Shown piece by piece: positions 18,541 to 26,344 of a stretch of DNA of 64,000 nt (the stretch's first letter is position 1; each line of letters starts with the position of its first letter). Both the position numbers and the translations under genes were made by a program. Below the pieces are notes generated by a model. That model was given only the letters and a program-made list of their open reading frames with translations, did no database searches and had not been told where the DNA came from. This DNA is from Mycolicibacterium sp. CR10 (GTDB lineage: Bacteria; Actinomycetota; Actinomycetes; Mycobacteriales; Mycobacteriaceae): the NCBI RefSeq assembly GCF_005222675.1, contig NZ_STGE01000019.1, positions 248,001-312,000 of the forward strand, read 5' to 3'.

Positions 18541-19632
18541 GTGCCGACTCCAGTCGCAAACTTCAGCCGCGTCGCGGCAGGTGTCACAAAGATCGCCGCG
18601 GCGACGCTGTGCGCCCTTTTGGCGACCGTGGCGAGCGCGCCGGTCGCGGCGGCGGCCAACGCGCGCGAACTCCTCGCGAGCGCCATCGCCAACACCCGCG
18701 GCTCCTACCTCGTCTACAACTTCGGAAGCGGCTTCCCTGCACCGATGCTCAATGCAGGCGGCAACTGGTACGAGATGAACAACGGCGGACGTTTGATGAT
18801 CATCAAGGCGGCCTCCGAACGGCTCGCGCCCCGGCTGCTGGTCGACTCGCACACCGGCTATCAGGCCCGCTGCGAACGTGACCCCCGGGCACGCACCGGC
18901 GAAGGACTGCTACAGGCCTCGGAGATCTACTCGCCGTTGCAGGCGTGGCAGGCGCTCGGCCAGCCGACGATCGCCATCAACGCGAACTTCTTCGATGTGC
19001 GCGGTCAGCAGGGCGGCTCGTGGAAGTCGACCGGTTGCAGTTCCCCGCTGGGCGCGTATGTCGACAACACCCGTGGACTGGGACGCACCAACACCGCGGT
19101 GACGGGCACCCTCGCCTACGCCGGCAAGCAGGGCTTGTCCGGCGGGAACGAGAACTGGCAGGTGCTCTCGACGATGATCCTTCCGGTCGCAGGAGCGCCG
19201 TTCGTGGTCCCGCCCACGACCCTCGACGATTTCGACGCGGCCTCACCGGTGATCACGGGTCTGATCGACAAGGGCACCCGGTTCGTCGCCGTCGCCGGCA
19301 TGGGGTTGCTGGCGCCGGGCGACACGGGCCAGCTCAACGATCCCGGCCCGAGCGCGGCCCGCACCGCGATCGCCTACGTGCGGGATCGCGACGAGATGTA
19401 CGTATTCCATGGCGGCAGTTACACACCCGACCAGATCCAGGACCTGTTCCGGGGGCTGGGCAGTGATACCGCCGTGCTGCTCGACGGCGGTGGGTCGTCG
19501 GCGATCGTGTTGCGCCGCGACACCGGCGGCATGTGGGCCGGAGCCGGTTCCCCACGGGGCTCTTGCGACACCATGGCCGTGCTGTGCGACTCGCGCGAAC
19601 GCGCCCAGCCCGCATGGCTCGGCTTCAACTGA
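18541..19632 (+). CDS. secreted phosphodiester glycosidase (NAGPA) family protein, possibly LprO-like
   Basis: A 363-residue protein with a signal peptide to about residue 40 (ending VAAAANA). The mature part has the NAGPA-domain features: AINANFFDVRGQQGG, RTAIAYVRDRDEMYVFHGG, TAVLLDGGGSSAIVLRRDTG, where the LDGGGSS motif is diagnostic. The family removes sugar residues from phosphodiester-linked glycans, so a cell-envelope role is likely. GTG start with AGGAG at 18527-18531. It lies beyond the 3' end of the mce1 operon on the opposite strand, the place I recall for Rv0179c (LprO) in M. tuberculosis; here there is no lipobox Cys, so LprO identity is tentative. Confidence 0.85.
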   Translation: MPTPVANFSRVAAGVTKIAAATLCALLATVASAPVAAAANARELLASAIANTRGSYLVYNFGSGFPAPMLNAGGNWYEMNNGGRLMIIKAASERLAPRLLVDSHTGYQARCERDPRARTGEGLLQASEIYSPLQAWQALGQPTIAINANFFDVRGQQGGSWKSTGCSSPLGAYVDNTRGLGRTNTAVTGTLAYAGKQGLSGGNENWQVLSTMILPVAGAPFVVPPTTLDDFDAASPVITGLIDKGTRFVAVAGMGLLAPGDTGQLNDPGPSAARTAIAYVRDRDEMYVFHGGSYTPDQIQDLFRGLGSDTAVLLDGGGSSAIVLRRDTGGMWAGAGSPRGSCDTMAVLCDSRERAQPAWLGFN

Positions 19633-19645
19633 CCCCCCTTCCAAT

Positions 19646-19714
19646 CCCCGCCGGAATTGCATTCCACGCGAGGTGATCTCGCGTTTCTCCGCATGGAATG
19701 CAATTCCGGCGGGG
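19646..19714. repeat. long perfect dyad, copy 1, 3' of the fructosamine-kinase gene
   Basis: Left arm 19646-19666 and right arm 19694-19714 are perfect 21-base reverse complements containing the core CGCCGGAATTGCATTCCA. The 27-base loop holds a second hairpin, CGCGAG (19667-19672) / CTCGCG (19678-19683). It fills the gap between two convergent genes and could end transcription in both directions or stabilise mRNA ends. There is no T-tract. The core recurs in copy 2. Confidence 0.85.
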
Positions 19715-19718
19715 GTCT

Positions 19719-20480
19719 TCAGCGGGCGACTAGTGCGCTGTGGGCCGCCGCACGCGTCTGCGACACGTAGCCGGCACCGAATAGCGCGACGTGGGCCAGC
19801 AGCGGAAACAGCTGGTGCAGGCCGATCCGTTCCCGCCATCCCTCGCGCAGCGGGTGCTGCCCCTGATACCCGTCGATGACTGCATCGAGGTGCGGACAGC
19901 CGAACAACGCGAGCATCGCGAGGTCGGATTCACGGTGTCCGCCGTGGGCAGCCGGATCGATTAGCACCACCTCGCTCGGCGTCCACATCACATTGCCGCT
20001 CCACAGGTCGCCGTGAATCCGACACGGCTCGTCGTCATCGAAATCACCATCGCTGCAGCGTTTTTCGACAGCGGCAATCGCGTCCCGCGTGACCGTGTCG
20101 AGGTGTCGGGCCGCCAGCGCCGCCATCGGTGCCAGCCGGCACCGGGCGTAGAACGCGCCCCAGGATTCCTCGCGCGCGTAGGCCATCGGAAGCGGCTGCT
20201 GCAGGGGCCCGAAGAAACCCGGGCCGGACCAGCCCGCAGGGGGTGCTCCGTAACCGTCTGCGCCCGCGGCATGCGTGCGGGCCAGCCGTGCACCGAATTC
20301 GTGTGCCGCCGCACGACTGGGCGCGGCCGTTTGCAGTCTCTCCAGCGTCAGCGCGCCTTCATCGACGGCGAGCACGCGGGCGCACGGCACGCCGTCGGCG
20401 GCGTCGGCGAGCCACCGCAGCCCGGCGGCTTCGCAGGCGAAGAAGCTGGCGGGCGCCCGCGCGCTCTTGACGAAGTCCAC
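19719..20480 (-). CDS. fructosamine kinase family protein
   Basis: A 253-residue kinase of the FN3K/aminoglycoside-phosphotransferase fold. Start VDFVKSARAPASFFACEAAGL carries the N-lobe; the catalytic loop is CRIHGDLWSGNVMW (near residue 155) and the metal Asp is in VLIDPAAHGGHRESDLAML, which are the FN3K signatures. The family phosphorylates ketoamines to reverse protein glycation. GTG start at 20480. It lies between the last mce1 gene and the phosphodiester glycosidase gene, with a long dyad on each side, and I do not recall it at this place in M. tuberculosis. Confidence 0.88.
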   Translation of the reverse strand: MDFVKSARAPASFFACEAAGLRWLADAADGVPCARVLAVDEGALTLERLQTAAPSRAAAHEFGARLARTHAAGADGYGAPPAGWSGPGFFGPLQQPLPMAYAREESWGAFYARCRLAPMAALAARHLDTVTRDAIAAVEKRCSDGDFDDDEPCRIHGDLWSGNVMWTPSEVVLIDPAAHGGHRESDLAMLALFGCPHLDAVIDGYQGQHPLREGWRERIGLHQLFPLLAHVALFGAGYVSQTRAAAHSALVAR

Positions 20481-20492
20481 GGCCCTACACCC

Positions 20493-20555
20493 CGCCGGAA
20501 TTGCATTCCAGCAGGGAAAGTACGAGAAGAACCCTGCTGGAATGCAATTCCGGCG
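20493..20555. repeat. long perfect dyad, copy 2, between mce1 operon end and fructosamine-kinase gene
   Basis: Left arm 20493-20516 and right arm 20532-20555 are perfect 24-base reverse complements around a 15-base loop. The outer 18 bases, CGCCGGAATTGCATTCCA, are identical to copy 1; the inner GCAGGG/CCCTGC and loop differ. It follows the stop of the last mce1 gene by 22 bases, so it may serve as that operon's 3' hairpin. Confidence 0.85.
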
Positions 20556-20577
20556 AATGAGGGGCCACGGCGACGAT

Positions 20578-21504
20578 CTACAGCTGTGGCGTCAGATCGA
20601 ACGACGTCACGGTCGACATCCGGGTGATCAGCCACTGAGAACCGTCACGCTGCATCGTCAGGCGGTAGGACAAATACCGCAGCGACGGGATGTTCTTGGT
20701 GACCGGGCTGGTCGCCACCGAGTTGGTGTACACGATCGCGGTAGCTTCCGACGGAATCCCGGGCGGCGCAACGCTTTCGACGGCGGCGCCCATCACTTCG
20801 GTGGTGTTGGTGACTTGGGCCTGCTTGTTGGGTTCGACGATGGCGTCGATGTACTTGCGGTACTCCTCGGCGAAGTCGCCGCCGAGATAGCGCGATGCGC
20901 GGTCGGCGAGCGTACCCATGTCGTCCGGCGTGTAGGTCCACAGCGTGGTGATCGCGTCGGCAGCGGTCTGGGCGATGTCGAGTTTCGTTTCCACGAGCGC
21001 ACGTTCGGCGAGGTAGGGCTGCGCCATGGCTGCGGCGAAGGCCCCGCCCCCGACAAACAGCACCGCGGCGACGACCGCCGCCACCAACATCCGGCTGCCC
21101 GCGGGCCGGTGCGGCACCAGCGTGACCTCTTCGGCGGGGGCCTCTTCGGCTAGCGCCTCTTCGGCTGGCGCCTCCTCGGTCTCCACAACCTCGTCGACGT
21201 CCCCGACCACGGCCTCGTCTGACACCCCCACCGGCTCCTCGGCGGACACCGGCGCATCGGAATCCGGCGTTGACACTTCTTTTTTGGTGACCCGGGCGGC
21301 CTTGCCGACGGGCGTCTTCGCCTTCACCTCAGGCTGTGGGTCGGGTTCATCCGCCGGCTCTGAGGTGACCTCCTCGGCCACGGCAGGCTTAGCCCGGCGA
21401 CGGAAGTTACCCCAGCGACGCTGCGGTGCCGCGGCCTCGGCTGTGTCGGCAGTGGTGTCGTCCTCGGTCGTCAGATCACCTGGACCAGGTTGCTGATCTT
21501 CCAC
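20578..21504 (-). CDS. Mce-associated membrane protein (Rv0178-like)
   Basis: A 308-residue protein. Residues 1-140 are an acidic Glu/Ala/Pro-rich cytoplasmic tail with near-repeats such as EEAPAEEALAEEAPAEE; one transmembrane helix follows (MLVAAVVAAVLFVGGGAFAA), then a 150-residue extracytoplasmic domain like other Mam proteins (DITTLWTYTPDD-like helix, YLGGDFAEEYRKYIDAIVEP). Start GTG 21504 is chosen because a GGAAGGG site precedes it; the next gene boundary alone would not give an in-frame start. It overlaps the upstream gene by 34 bases. It is the last gene of the mce1 operon. The family is thought to stabilise Mce complexes. Confidence 0.82.
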   Translation of the reverse strand: MEDQQPGPGDLTTEDDTTADTAEAAAPQRRWGNFRRRAKPAVAEEVTSEPADEPDPQPEVKAKTPVGKAARVTKKEVSTPDSDAPVSAEEPVGVSDEAVVGDVDEVVETEEAPAEEALAEEAPAEEVTLVPHRPAGSRMLVAAVVAAVLFVGGGAFAAAMAQPYLAERALVETKLDIAQTAADAITTLWTYTPDDMGTLADRASRYLGGDFAEEYRKYIDAIVEPNKQAQVTNTTEVMGAAVESVAPPGIPSEATAIVYTNSVATSPVTKNIPSLRYLSYRLTMQRDGSQWLITRMSTVTSFDLTPQL

Positions 21505-22034
21505 TGCTGCCCTTCCTTGATAGTCGTTGCGACCCAGCGGCTTCCGCTCTCGACCGTCGACTTGCCGTCTGGGGTCGAGGTGGTGACCTTCGTCGCGAGA
21601 AGGACGTCGGCGCTGCCGTCGTCGTTCCACCGTTGGACGCCTGCCTCCAGCACCGTCCCGGTCGACGGCTCCGAGCGGGCGACCTGTACCAGGATCTCGT
21701 TCTGCTTCTCCTTGAAGATCTTTGCGAACTCACCGGTGCCCTGTGCGAGGACGCGGTCGGCGTAGGCGTTGGCGTTGAACGGGTCCAGGGTCATGTACGT
21801 GGTCATGAACTCACGCGCGAAACCCAGGGCGGCGGCGTCGTTGACCGCCACCCTGCGGTCCTGCTCGTGCCGCACCAGCATCAGGGTGCTGGCGGTGATC
21901 GCGGCCGCGACGACCACCGCGGCGACCGCCGCAACCAACGGAAGACCCCACCGCCGGGGAGGTTTGGGTTCCACCCGGAAGTAGTCGGCCGCCCCGGTGT
22001 CCACGGAGTCGTCGACCCTACGTCGCGGGCTCAC
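21471..22034 (-). CDS. Mce-associated membrane protein (Rv0177-like)
   Basis: A 187-residue protein: a short basic N-terminus, one transmembrane helix (LPLVAAVAAVVVAAAITAST, near residues 32-51), then an extracytoplasmic domain with FMTTYMTLDPFNANAYADRV and SRWVATTIKEGQQWKISNL, the conserved Mam pattern. GTG start at 22034 overlaps the preceding stop as GTGA. Part of the mce1 operon; probably an accessory subunit of the lipid importer. Confidence 0.84.
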   Translation of the reverse strand: MSPRRRVDDSVDTGAADYFRVEPKPPRRWGLPLVAAVAAVVVAAAITASTLMLVRHEQDRRVAVNDAAALGFAREFMTTYMTLDPFNANAYADRVLAQGTGEFAKIFKEKQNEILVQVARSEPSTGTVLEAGVQRWNDDGSADVLLATKVTTSTPDGKSTVESGSRWVATTIKEGQQWKISNLVQVI

Positions 22035-23017
22035 TGGCCGGCCTGATTCATCTGCGGCTTCTTCAGCACGGTCAGATTGGCGACCCGCCACTGCCCGTCG
22101 GCTGACTTGTCGAAGTCCACCCGCACCGTCGCCGTGATGAACCTCAGGTCGTCGGGATTGGTCCCGCGCTGACCCTGCATCGCCATCAGCATCGACGCAT
22201 GCTCCGGTGTCACAGGAGGATTGGGCAGCACCGTCGTGCTCACCGCCCAGTACTCGTTGGTGGTGGCACCTGCCTCCTGCACTGCCTGCTGCTGGGCGAT
22301 CAACTGCGGCCGGTAGCCGTCGGTGGTCAGCCCCTGCGCGCGTGCGAAGTCCTGCGGCAGGGAGTCGACGCTGTAGCTCAGCATCTGCTCGACGATCCGT
22401 GGACCCTGCGCGGCGATCTGAATGCGCGCCTCGTCCACCGCGCGCTCATGCCGGTAGACCACCGCGTAGCCGAGGCCGGCCGCGGCGGCGCTCAGTAGGG
22501 CCGCGCCGATAAGGATCAACGCGACGAGTCGGCGCATGTCGCGCTCGGGCGGTCCGACCCGGTGCACCTCGGTGCCGACCAACAGGTCGGCGAACGTCCG
22601 GCGGCGCCGGTCCCACAGCGGCCACAGCCAGCCGACGCACAGCGCCAGGGTGTCCAGCAGGTGTGCCAGCTCCCGCAGCGCCAGACGCCCGACCCCGACG
22701 CCCTCGCCGTCCGGCCCGCTGCGCCGTACGGAGATCCCGAACAGCGCGCGACCCAACGTCCACCCGGTGGCGCTGGGCAACACCAACCGGTTCAGTGCCA
22801 TCGCGAACAACGTGGCAGCGCCGAGGGCGGTGAACACCCAGCGCAGCCGCCCGTCTCCGGGTGCGGTCAGCGCCAGCAGCGCCATCGTCGCGACGACCCC
22901 CACCCCGGGCACCACGTCGACGGCGAACGCGCCCGCACGGGCCAACCACGATGCCAATGGCACGTCCGCCGCGTCGTCGGCGGATGTCTGCGACGTGGTG
23001 TCGAGGACCGCGGTCAC
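22031..23017 (-). CDS. RDD-domain Mce-associated membrane protein (Rv0176-like)
   Basis: A 328-residue protein. The N-terminal half is an RDD domain: LARAGAFAVDVVPGVGVVAT, several helices, and GWTLGRALFGISVRRSGPDG. After a transmembrane helix near residue 170 (LVALILIGAALLSAAAAGLG) comes a Mam-type extracytoplasmic domain ending LRFITATVRVDFDKSADGQW and RVANLTVL. GTG start at 23017 overlaps the preceding stop as GTGA. This two-part design matches Rv0176 in the mce1 operon. Confidence 0.86.
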   Translation of the reverse strand: MTAVLDTTSQTSADDAADVPLASWLARAGAFAVDVVPGVGVVATMALLALTAPGDGRLRWVFTALGAATLFAMALNRLVLPSATGWTLGRALFGISVRRSGPDGEGVGVGRLALRELAHLLDTLALCVGWLWPLWDRRRRTFADLLVGTEVHRVGPPERDMRRLVALILIGAALLSAAAAGLGYAVVYRHERAVDEARIQIAAQGPRIVEQMLSYSVDSLPQDFARAQGLTTDGYRPQLIAQQQAVQEAGATTNEYWAVSTTVLPNPPVTPEHASMLMAMQGQRGTNPDDLRFITATVRVDFDKSADGQWRVANLTVLKKPQMNQAGQ

Positions 23018-23658
23018 GAAGTGACCTGATCCAGTTTGGCGATCCGATATCGGCCCTCGTCGTAGGCCATCGTCGCCCGCAGCCGATACCCGACCTGCTG
23101 GTCGGCCGCCTCGGAGTTGGTGATCTTGACGCGTACCGCCACAAGCACGTTGATGGAACCGTCGTCGTTGTGCCGCTCGACGGCAGCCCGCATTTCGTCG
23201 ACTGCGACGGTGGCGTTCGCCGCCTCGTAGGCTTCGGCGATCACGCTGCTGAAGAGCCCGGCCTGAACGCCGAAATCGCCGGTGGAACATTCGAGGATCT
23301 TCGACTGGCTGGCGGTCATCGCCGCGGTGTCAGGGGCCTGGGTCGCGGTCACACATTCCTTGGCGGCCTGCAGGGCCGCCTCGTCGGAGCGGGCCAGGGC
23401 GTCGGCGCGCTCGTTGGCGCGATGCGCGTAGTAGCCACCGGTGATCGCAGCCGCGGCCAGCAGCACCAGCACCGCGCAGATGCCCGCCACCCAGCCGTTG
23501 CCGAGCCGCGAGGGCCGCCGGGTATCGGCGCGATCATCGGCATCGCCGACGGTCGCGCCGACGTGGCGCGTCGATTCTTCTGGGGATGCCGCGTCCGGAT
23601 CCGCCGCTGACGACTCGTCCGTGAGGTTCAGCCGGCTGGTGCCAGCATCTCCTTCCAT
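23014..23658 (-). CDS. Mce-associated membrane protein (Rv0175/Mam1A-like)
   Basis: A 214-residue protein with an acidic, polar N-terminus (residues 1-50), one transmembrane helix (WVAGICAVLVLLAAAAITGG) and a Mam extracytoplasmic domain (KECVTATQAPDTAAMTASQS to VRVKITNSEAADQQVGYRLR). It overlaps the mce1F 3' end by 31 bases and is followed by three related genes. Two Cys in the extracytoplasmic part (KECV and LECS) may form a disulfide. Confidence 0.85.
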   Translation of the reverse strand: MEGDAGTSRLNLTDESSAADPDAASPEESTRHVGATVGDADDRADTRRPSRLGNGWVAGICAVLVLLAAAAITGGYYAHRANERADALARSDEAALQAAKECVTATQAPDTAAMTASQSKILECSTGDFGVQAGLFSSVIAEAYEAANATVAVDEMRAAVERHNDDGSINVLVAVRVKITNSEAADQQVGYRLRATMAYDEGRYRIAKLDQVTS

Positions 23659-25193
23659 CCGTCGTCTCCTGGGTTGCTCGAGTTGCCCACGTTGTACCTG
23701 ACTCCGTCAGGACCGATCACCTCACCGCTGCTGGGGCTGTAGGCCGCAGTGCTACCGGGTGGTCCCTGTGCCGGAGTGTAGATGCACGGGTTGGGCTGTT
23801 GTCCACTGCAGCTGACGGTGCCCGATCCCGGCGGGCTCAGCGGGTCGCTGACCGGGGCCAACGTCTCCCTGGGCGGCAGCTGGTCGGCGGGCAACGGGTT
23901 GGTTCCGTTGTTCACCGTCGGGGCGGGAACGACTTGTCCTGGGGCCACCCGCTGGTCACACCGGGCGCCGGGCGCCGGGCAGTCCAGGATCTGGTTCGGG
24001 TCGCCGTACCAGGGGTTGGTGCCCAGCGGCACGTACGGCTTGTCGCTGAGGCACTCCCGGGGGGTTGCCGCGCGCTTGCCCGGCACATCCGCGCACGGAT
24101 AGTTACGGGCGCCGCGAACGACGTTGCCCTGGTACTCCTTCGGGATCTTGCAGTAGGTGCCTGTGGGCAGCGGCGCCATGCTGGTGTCCGCCGGGGACCG
24201 CCACTCGGAGGCCGGCACGAAGCCGGTCAGGCAGGGTGGCGGCTGGTTGATGGACAAACCGAAGTGCAGCAGGCCCTCGTTCTCGAAGATCGTGCCCGCC
24301 TGGGCGATCGTGGCGCCCTGCGGCAGCACCACCAGCGCCTGCTCGAGGCCCTTGTTGTAGCGCTTGAGCATGTCGATGACCACCGACAGGTTCGCCAGCG
24401 TCTGCGGAAGGGAATCCTGCACATTGCTGAACACCGTCGAGACCTGATCGAGCGTGGGAGCGGCATCCTGCAGGCCGCTGCGCAGTGCGGCGTCCTGCTC
24501 GGCGGTCTGGGAGGCGATGACATTGAGGTTCTGCGACCACTGCCGGATCGCGTCGCCGGACTGCACCTGACTGTCCAGGATCGGTGCCGCGTTGGTGATG
24601 ATGTCGTTGACCTGCGGCAGGTTCTCCCGGAAACCGCCGGCCAGATTCGTCGTCGACTCCACCAGCCGCTGCAGCGCCGGGCCCAGACCGCCGACCGCCG
24701 CCGACGTCTCGGTCAGCAGCGCGTCGATCTTCTCCTTCGGCAACACCGCCAACCCATTGTTGGCCGCATCCAACGCCGGACCCACCTCGGCGGGCACCGT
24801 GCCCTTGGTGATGGTCTGCCCCGGGCTGAAGAACTGGCTCGCGTTCTCATCCGGGGACACCAGATCGAGGTACTGCTCGCCGATCGCCGACACCGAATGC
24901 ACATTCGCCGTCGAGTCCACCGGGATCTTGAACTCGTTGCCGATACTCATCGTCGCCCTGGCGCCGTTCTCGGTCGGCTCGACCGCGGTCACCTTGCCGA
25001 TCTGGGTGCCGCGGTAGGTGACGTTGCCGGTCGCATACAGCCCGCCCGAACGCGGCAGCTCCGCATACAGCGTGTACTGCCCGACGCCCACCATGCTGGG
25101 CAACCGCAGGTAGTACAGCCCCAGGACCGCAAGCGCGAGCACCGTCAGGATCGTGAACAGCACCAGCTGAATCTTGATGAACCGTGTCAGCAC
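23628..25193 (-). CDS. mce1F: Mce1F, MCE-family subunit
   Basis: A 521-residue MCE protein. N-terminal transmembrane helix (LVLFTILTVLALAVLGLYYL), then the MlaD/MCE domain with YAELPRSGGLYATGNVTYRG and IGKVTAVEPTENGARATMSI, a long helical coiled-coil region (residues 130-310), and a Pro/Gly-rich tail ending GWKEMLAPAG, a feature of MceF proteins. MCE subunits form a hexameric tunnel carrying fatty or mycolic acids across the periplasm. GTG start, three bases after the mce1E stop. Confidence 0.94.
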   Translation of the reverse strand: MLTRFIKIQLVLFTILTVLALAVLGLYYLRLPSMVGVGQYTLYAELPRSGGLYATGNVTYRGTQIGKVTAVEPTENGARATMSIGNEFKIPVDSTANVHSVSAIGEQYLDLVSPDENASQFFSPGQTITKGTVPAEVGPALDAANNGLAVLPKEKIDALLTETSAAVGGLGPALQRLVESTTNLAGGFRENLPQVNDIITNAAPILDSQVQSGDAIRQWSQNLNVIASQTAEQDAALRSGLQDAAPTLDQVSTVFSNVQDSLPQTLANLSVVIDMLKRYNKGLEQALVVLPQGATIAQAGTIFENEGLLHFGLSINQPPPCLTGFVPASEWRSPADTSMAPLPTGTYCKIPKEYQGNVVRGARNYPCADVPGKRAATPRECLSDKPYVPLGTNPWYGDPNQILDCPAPGARCDQRVAPGQVVPAPTVNNGTNPLPADQLPPRETLAPVSDPLSPPGSGTVSCSGQQPNPCIYTPAQGPPGSTAAYSPSSGEVIGPDGVRYNVGNSSNPGDDGWKEMLAPAG

Positions 25194-25196
25194 TAC

Positions 25197-26342
25197 TCAC
25201 TCACCCCTTTCCACCAGCGGACCGCCCGGCGCCGAATGCGGGTTCGGGGTGTACCGAATATCCGGGATCATCGTGTTCGGGTCGCGGCCCCACGCCTGCT
25301 CCAGCGCCCGCAACATGCCCGAGACACCGGTGCCGCTGAGGAACCCGTTGTCGATCGCCGACAGCGTCAGGTCGACGAGGATCGAGACGTTGATGTAGTC
25401 GCCACGCACCACCTTCGGCACATTCTCAATGCTGAACGGCGCCGTGAGTAGCACCTTCAACGCGCCGATCAAGTACGGACCCGACTTGCCCAGTTCCCGC
25501 AGTGGGCGTTGCAGGTTGGCCAGGTTGGTGTTCAGGTTGTCGCTGACCGGGGCGATCGCGTCCTCGGCGGCACCGCTGATACGGCCCAGCGCGGTGACCG
25601 CATCGGCGAACAGATCCCGGGTATCGGCGAAATGCTGGATCAGCGGCGGGAACTCGGTGAGCACCGCGTCCAACGTGTTGTTGCGCTCCGCGACGACCGA
25701 GAGCAGCCGGTTGGTCGAATCGATCGCCCGGGTGATGTCGGCGCGCTGCTGGTTGAGCTCATCGGTGAACGTGTCCAGCCGACCCAGGAACTCCCTGATG
25801 TCGTCGGCACGCCCGGTGAGCACATTGTTGATCTCGGTCTGAATCGTCTCCAGATTCGCCACCCCACCACCGGTGAGGATCGAGGCGATGCTGGCCAGCA
25901 CCCGTTCGGTGGTCGGGAACGCCGACGCATTCTTCAACGGAATCGTGTCGCCGGACTTCAGCAGCTGCGACGACGGATCCGGCGGCGCATCCAGCTGAAC
26001 ATGCTGGGAACCCAACAGACTGGTCTGCCCGATCTTGGCCAGGGTGTTGGTGGGCAGCTTCACCGTCGGATCCAGATCGATGGTCAGCGTGGCGACCCAG
26101 TTGCGGAGCTCGATCGAACGCACCCGACCCACATAGACGTCAGCGACACGGACCCGGCTGTTGACGTTGAGCGCCAACGTATCCGGCATCTGCACATACA
26201 GCGTGGTGTGGTCGGGCCCGGTACCGGGACCACCCGGCAGCGGCACATTCGCGATGCCCTTCCACGACCCACACGACGTCAACACCACCGCCGCCGCCCC
26301 GAGAGCGACCGCCCGGCGTGCGAGTTTCCTGAACCTGGCCAC
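25197..26342 (-). CDS. mce1E: Mce1E (LprK), MCE-family lipoprotein
   Basis: A 381-residue MCE lipoprotein. The signal ends in the lipobox LTSC (Cys near residue 25), the distinguishing mark of MceE/LprK. The MCE domain follows (LNVNSRVRVADVYVGRVRSI, then KIGQTSLLGSQHVQLDAPPD), and a long coiled coil (FLGRLDTFTDELNQQRADIT and after). GTG start at 26342. It lies between mce1D and mce1F with gaps of two and three bases. Confidence 0.94.
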   Translation of the reverse strand: MARFRKLARRAVALGAAAVVLTSCGSWKGIANVPLPGGPGTGPDHTTLYVQMPDTLALNVNSRVRVADVYVGRVRSIELRNWVATLTIDLDPTVKLPTNTLAKIGQTSLLGSQHVQLDAPPDPSSQLLKSGDTIPLKNASAFPTTERVLASIASILTGGGVANLETIQTEINNVLTGRADDIREFLGRLDTFTDELNQQRADITRAIDSTNRLLSVVAERNNTLDAVLTEFPPLIQHFADTRDLFADAVTALGRISGAAEDAIAPVSDNLNTNLANLQRPLRELGKSGPYLIGALKVLLTAPFSIENVPKVVRGDYINVSILVDLTLSAIDNGFLSGTGVSGMLRALEQAWGRDPNTMIPDIRYTPNPHSAPGGPLVERGE

Positions 26343-26344
26343 GA

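Noticed and set aside
19646..20555. Insertion sequence ends around the fructosamine-kinase gene
   Set aside because: Each copy is itself a complete dyad, not a terminal inverted repeat, and there is no transposase or evident target duplication.
23799..25451. 550-codon plus-strand frame opposite mce1F/mce1E
   Set aside because: Mirror of strong MCE genes; low-complexity Arg/Gln-rich sequence without a start signal.
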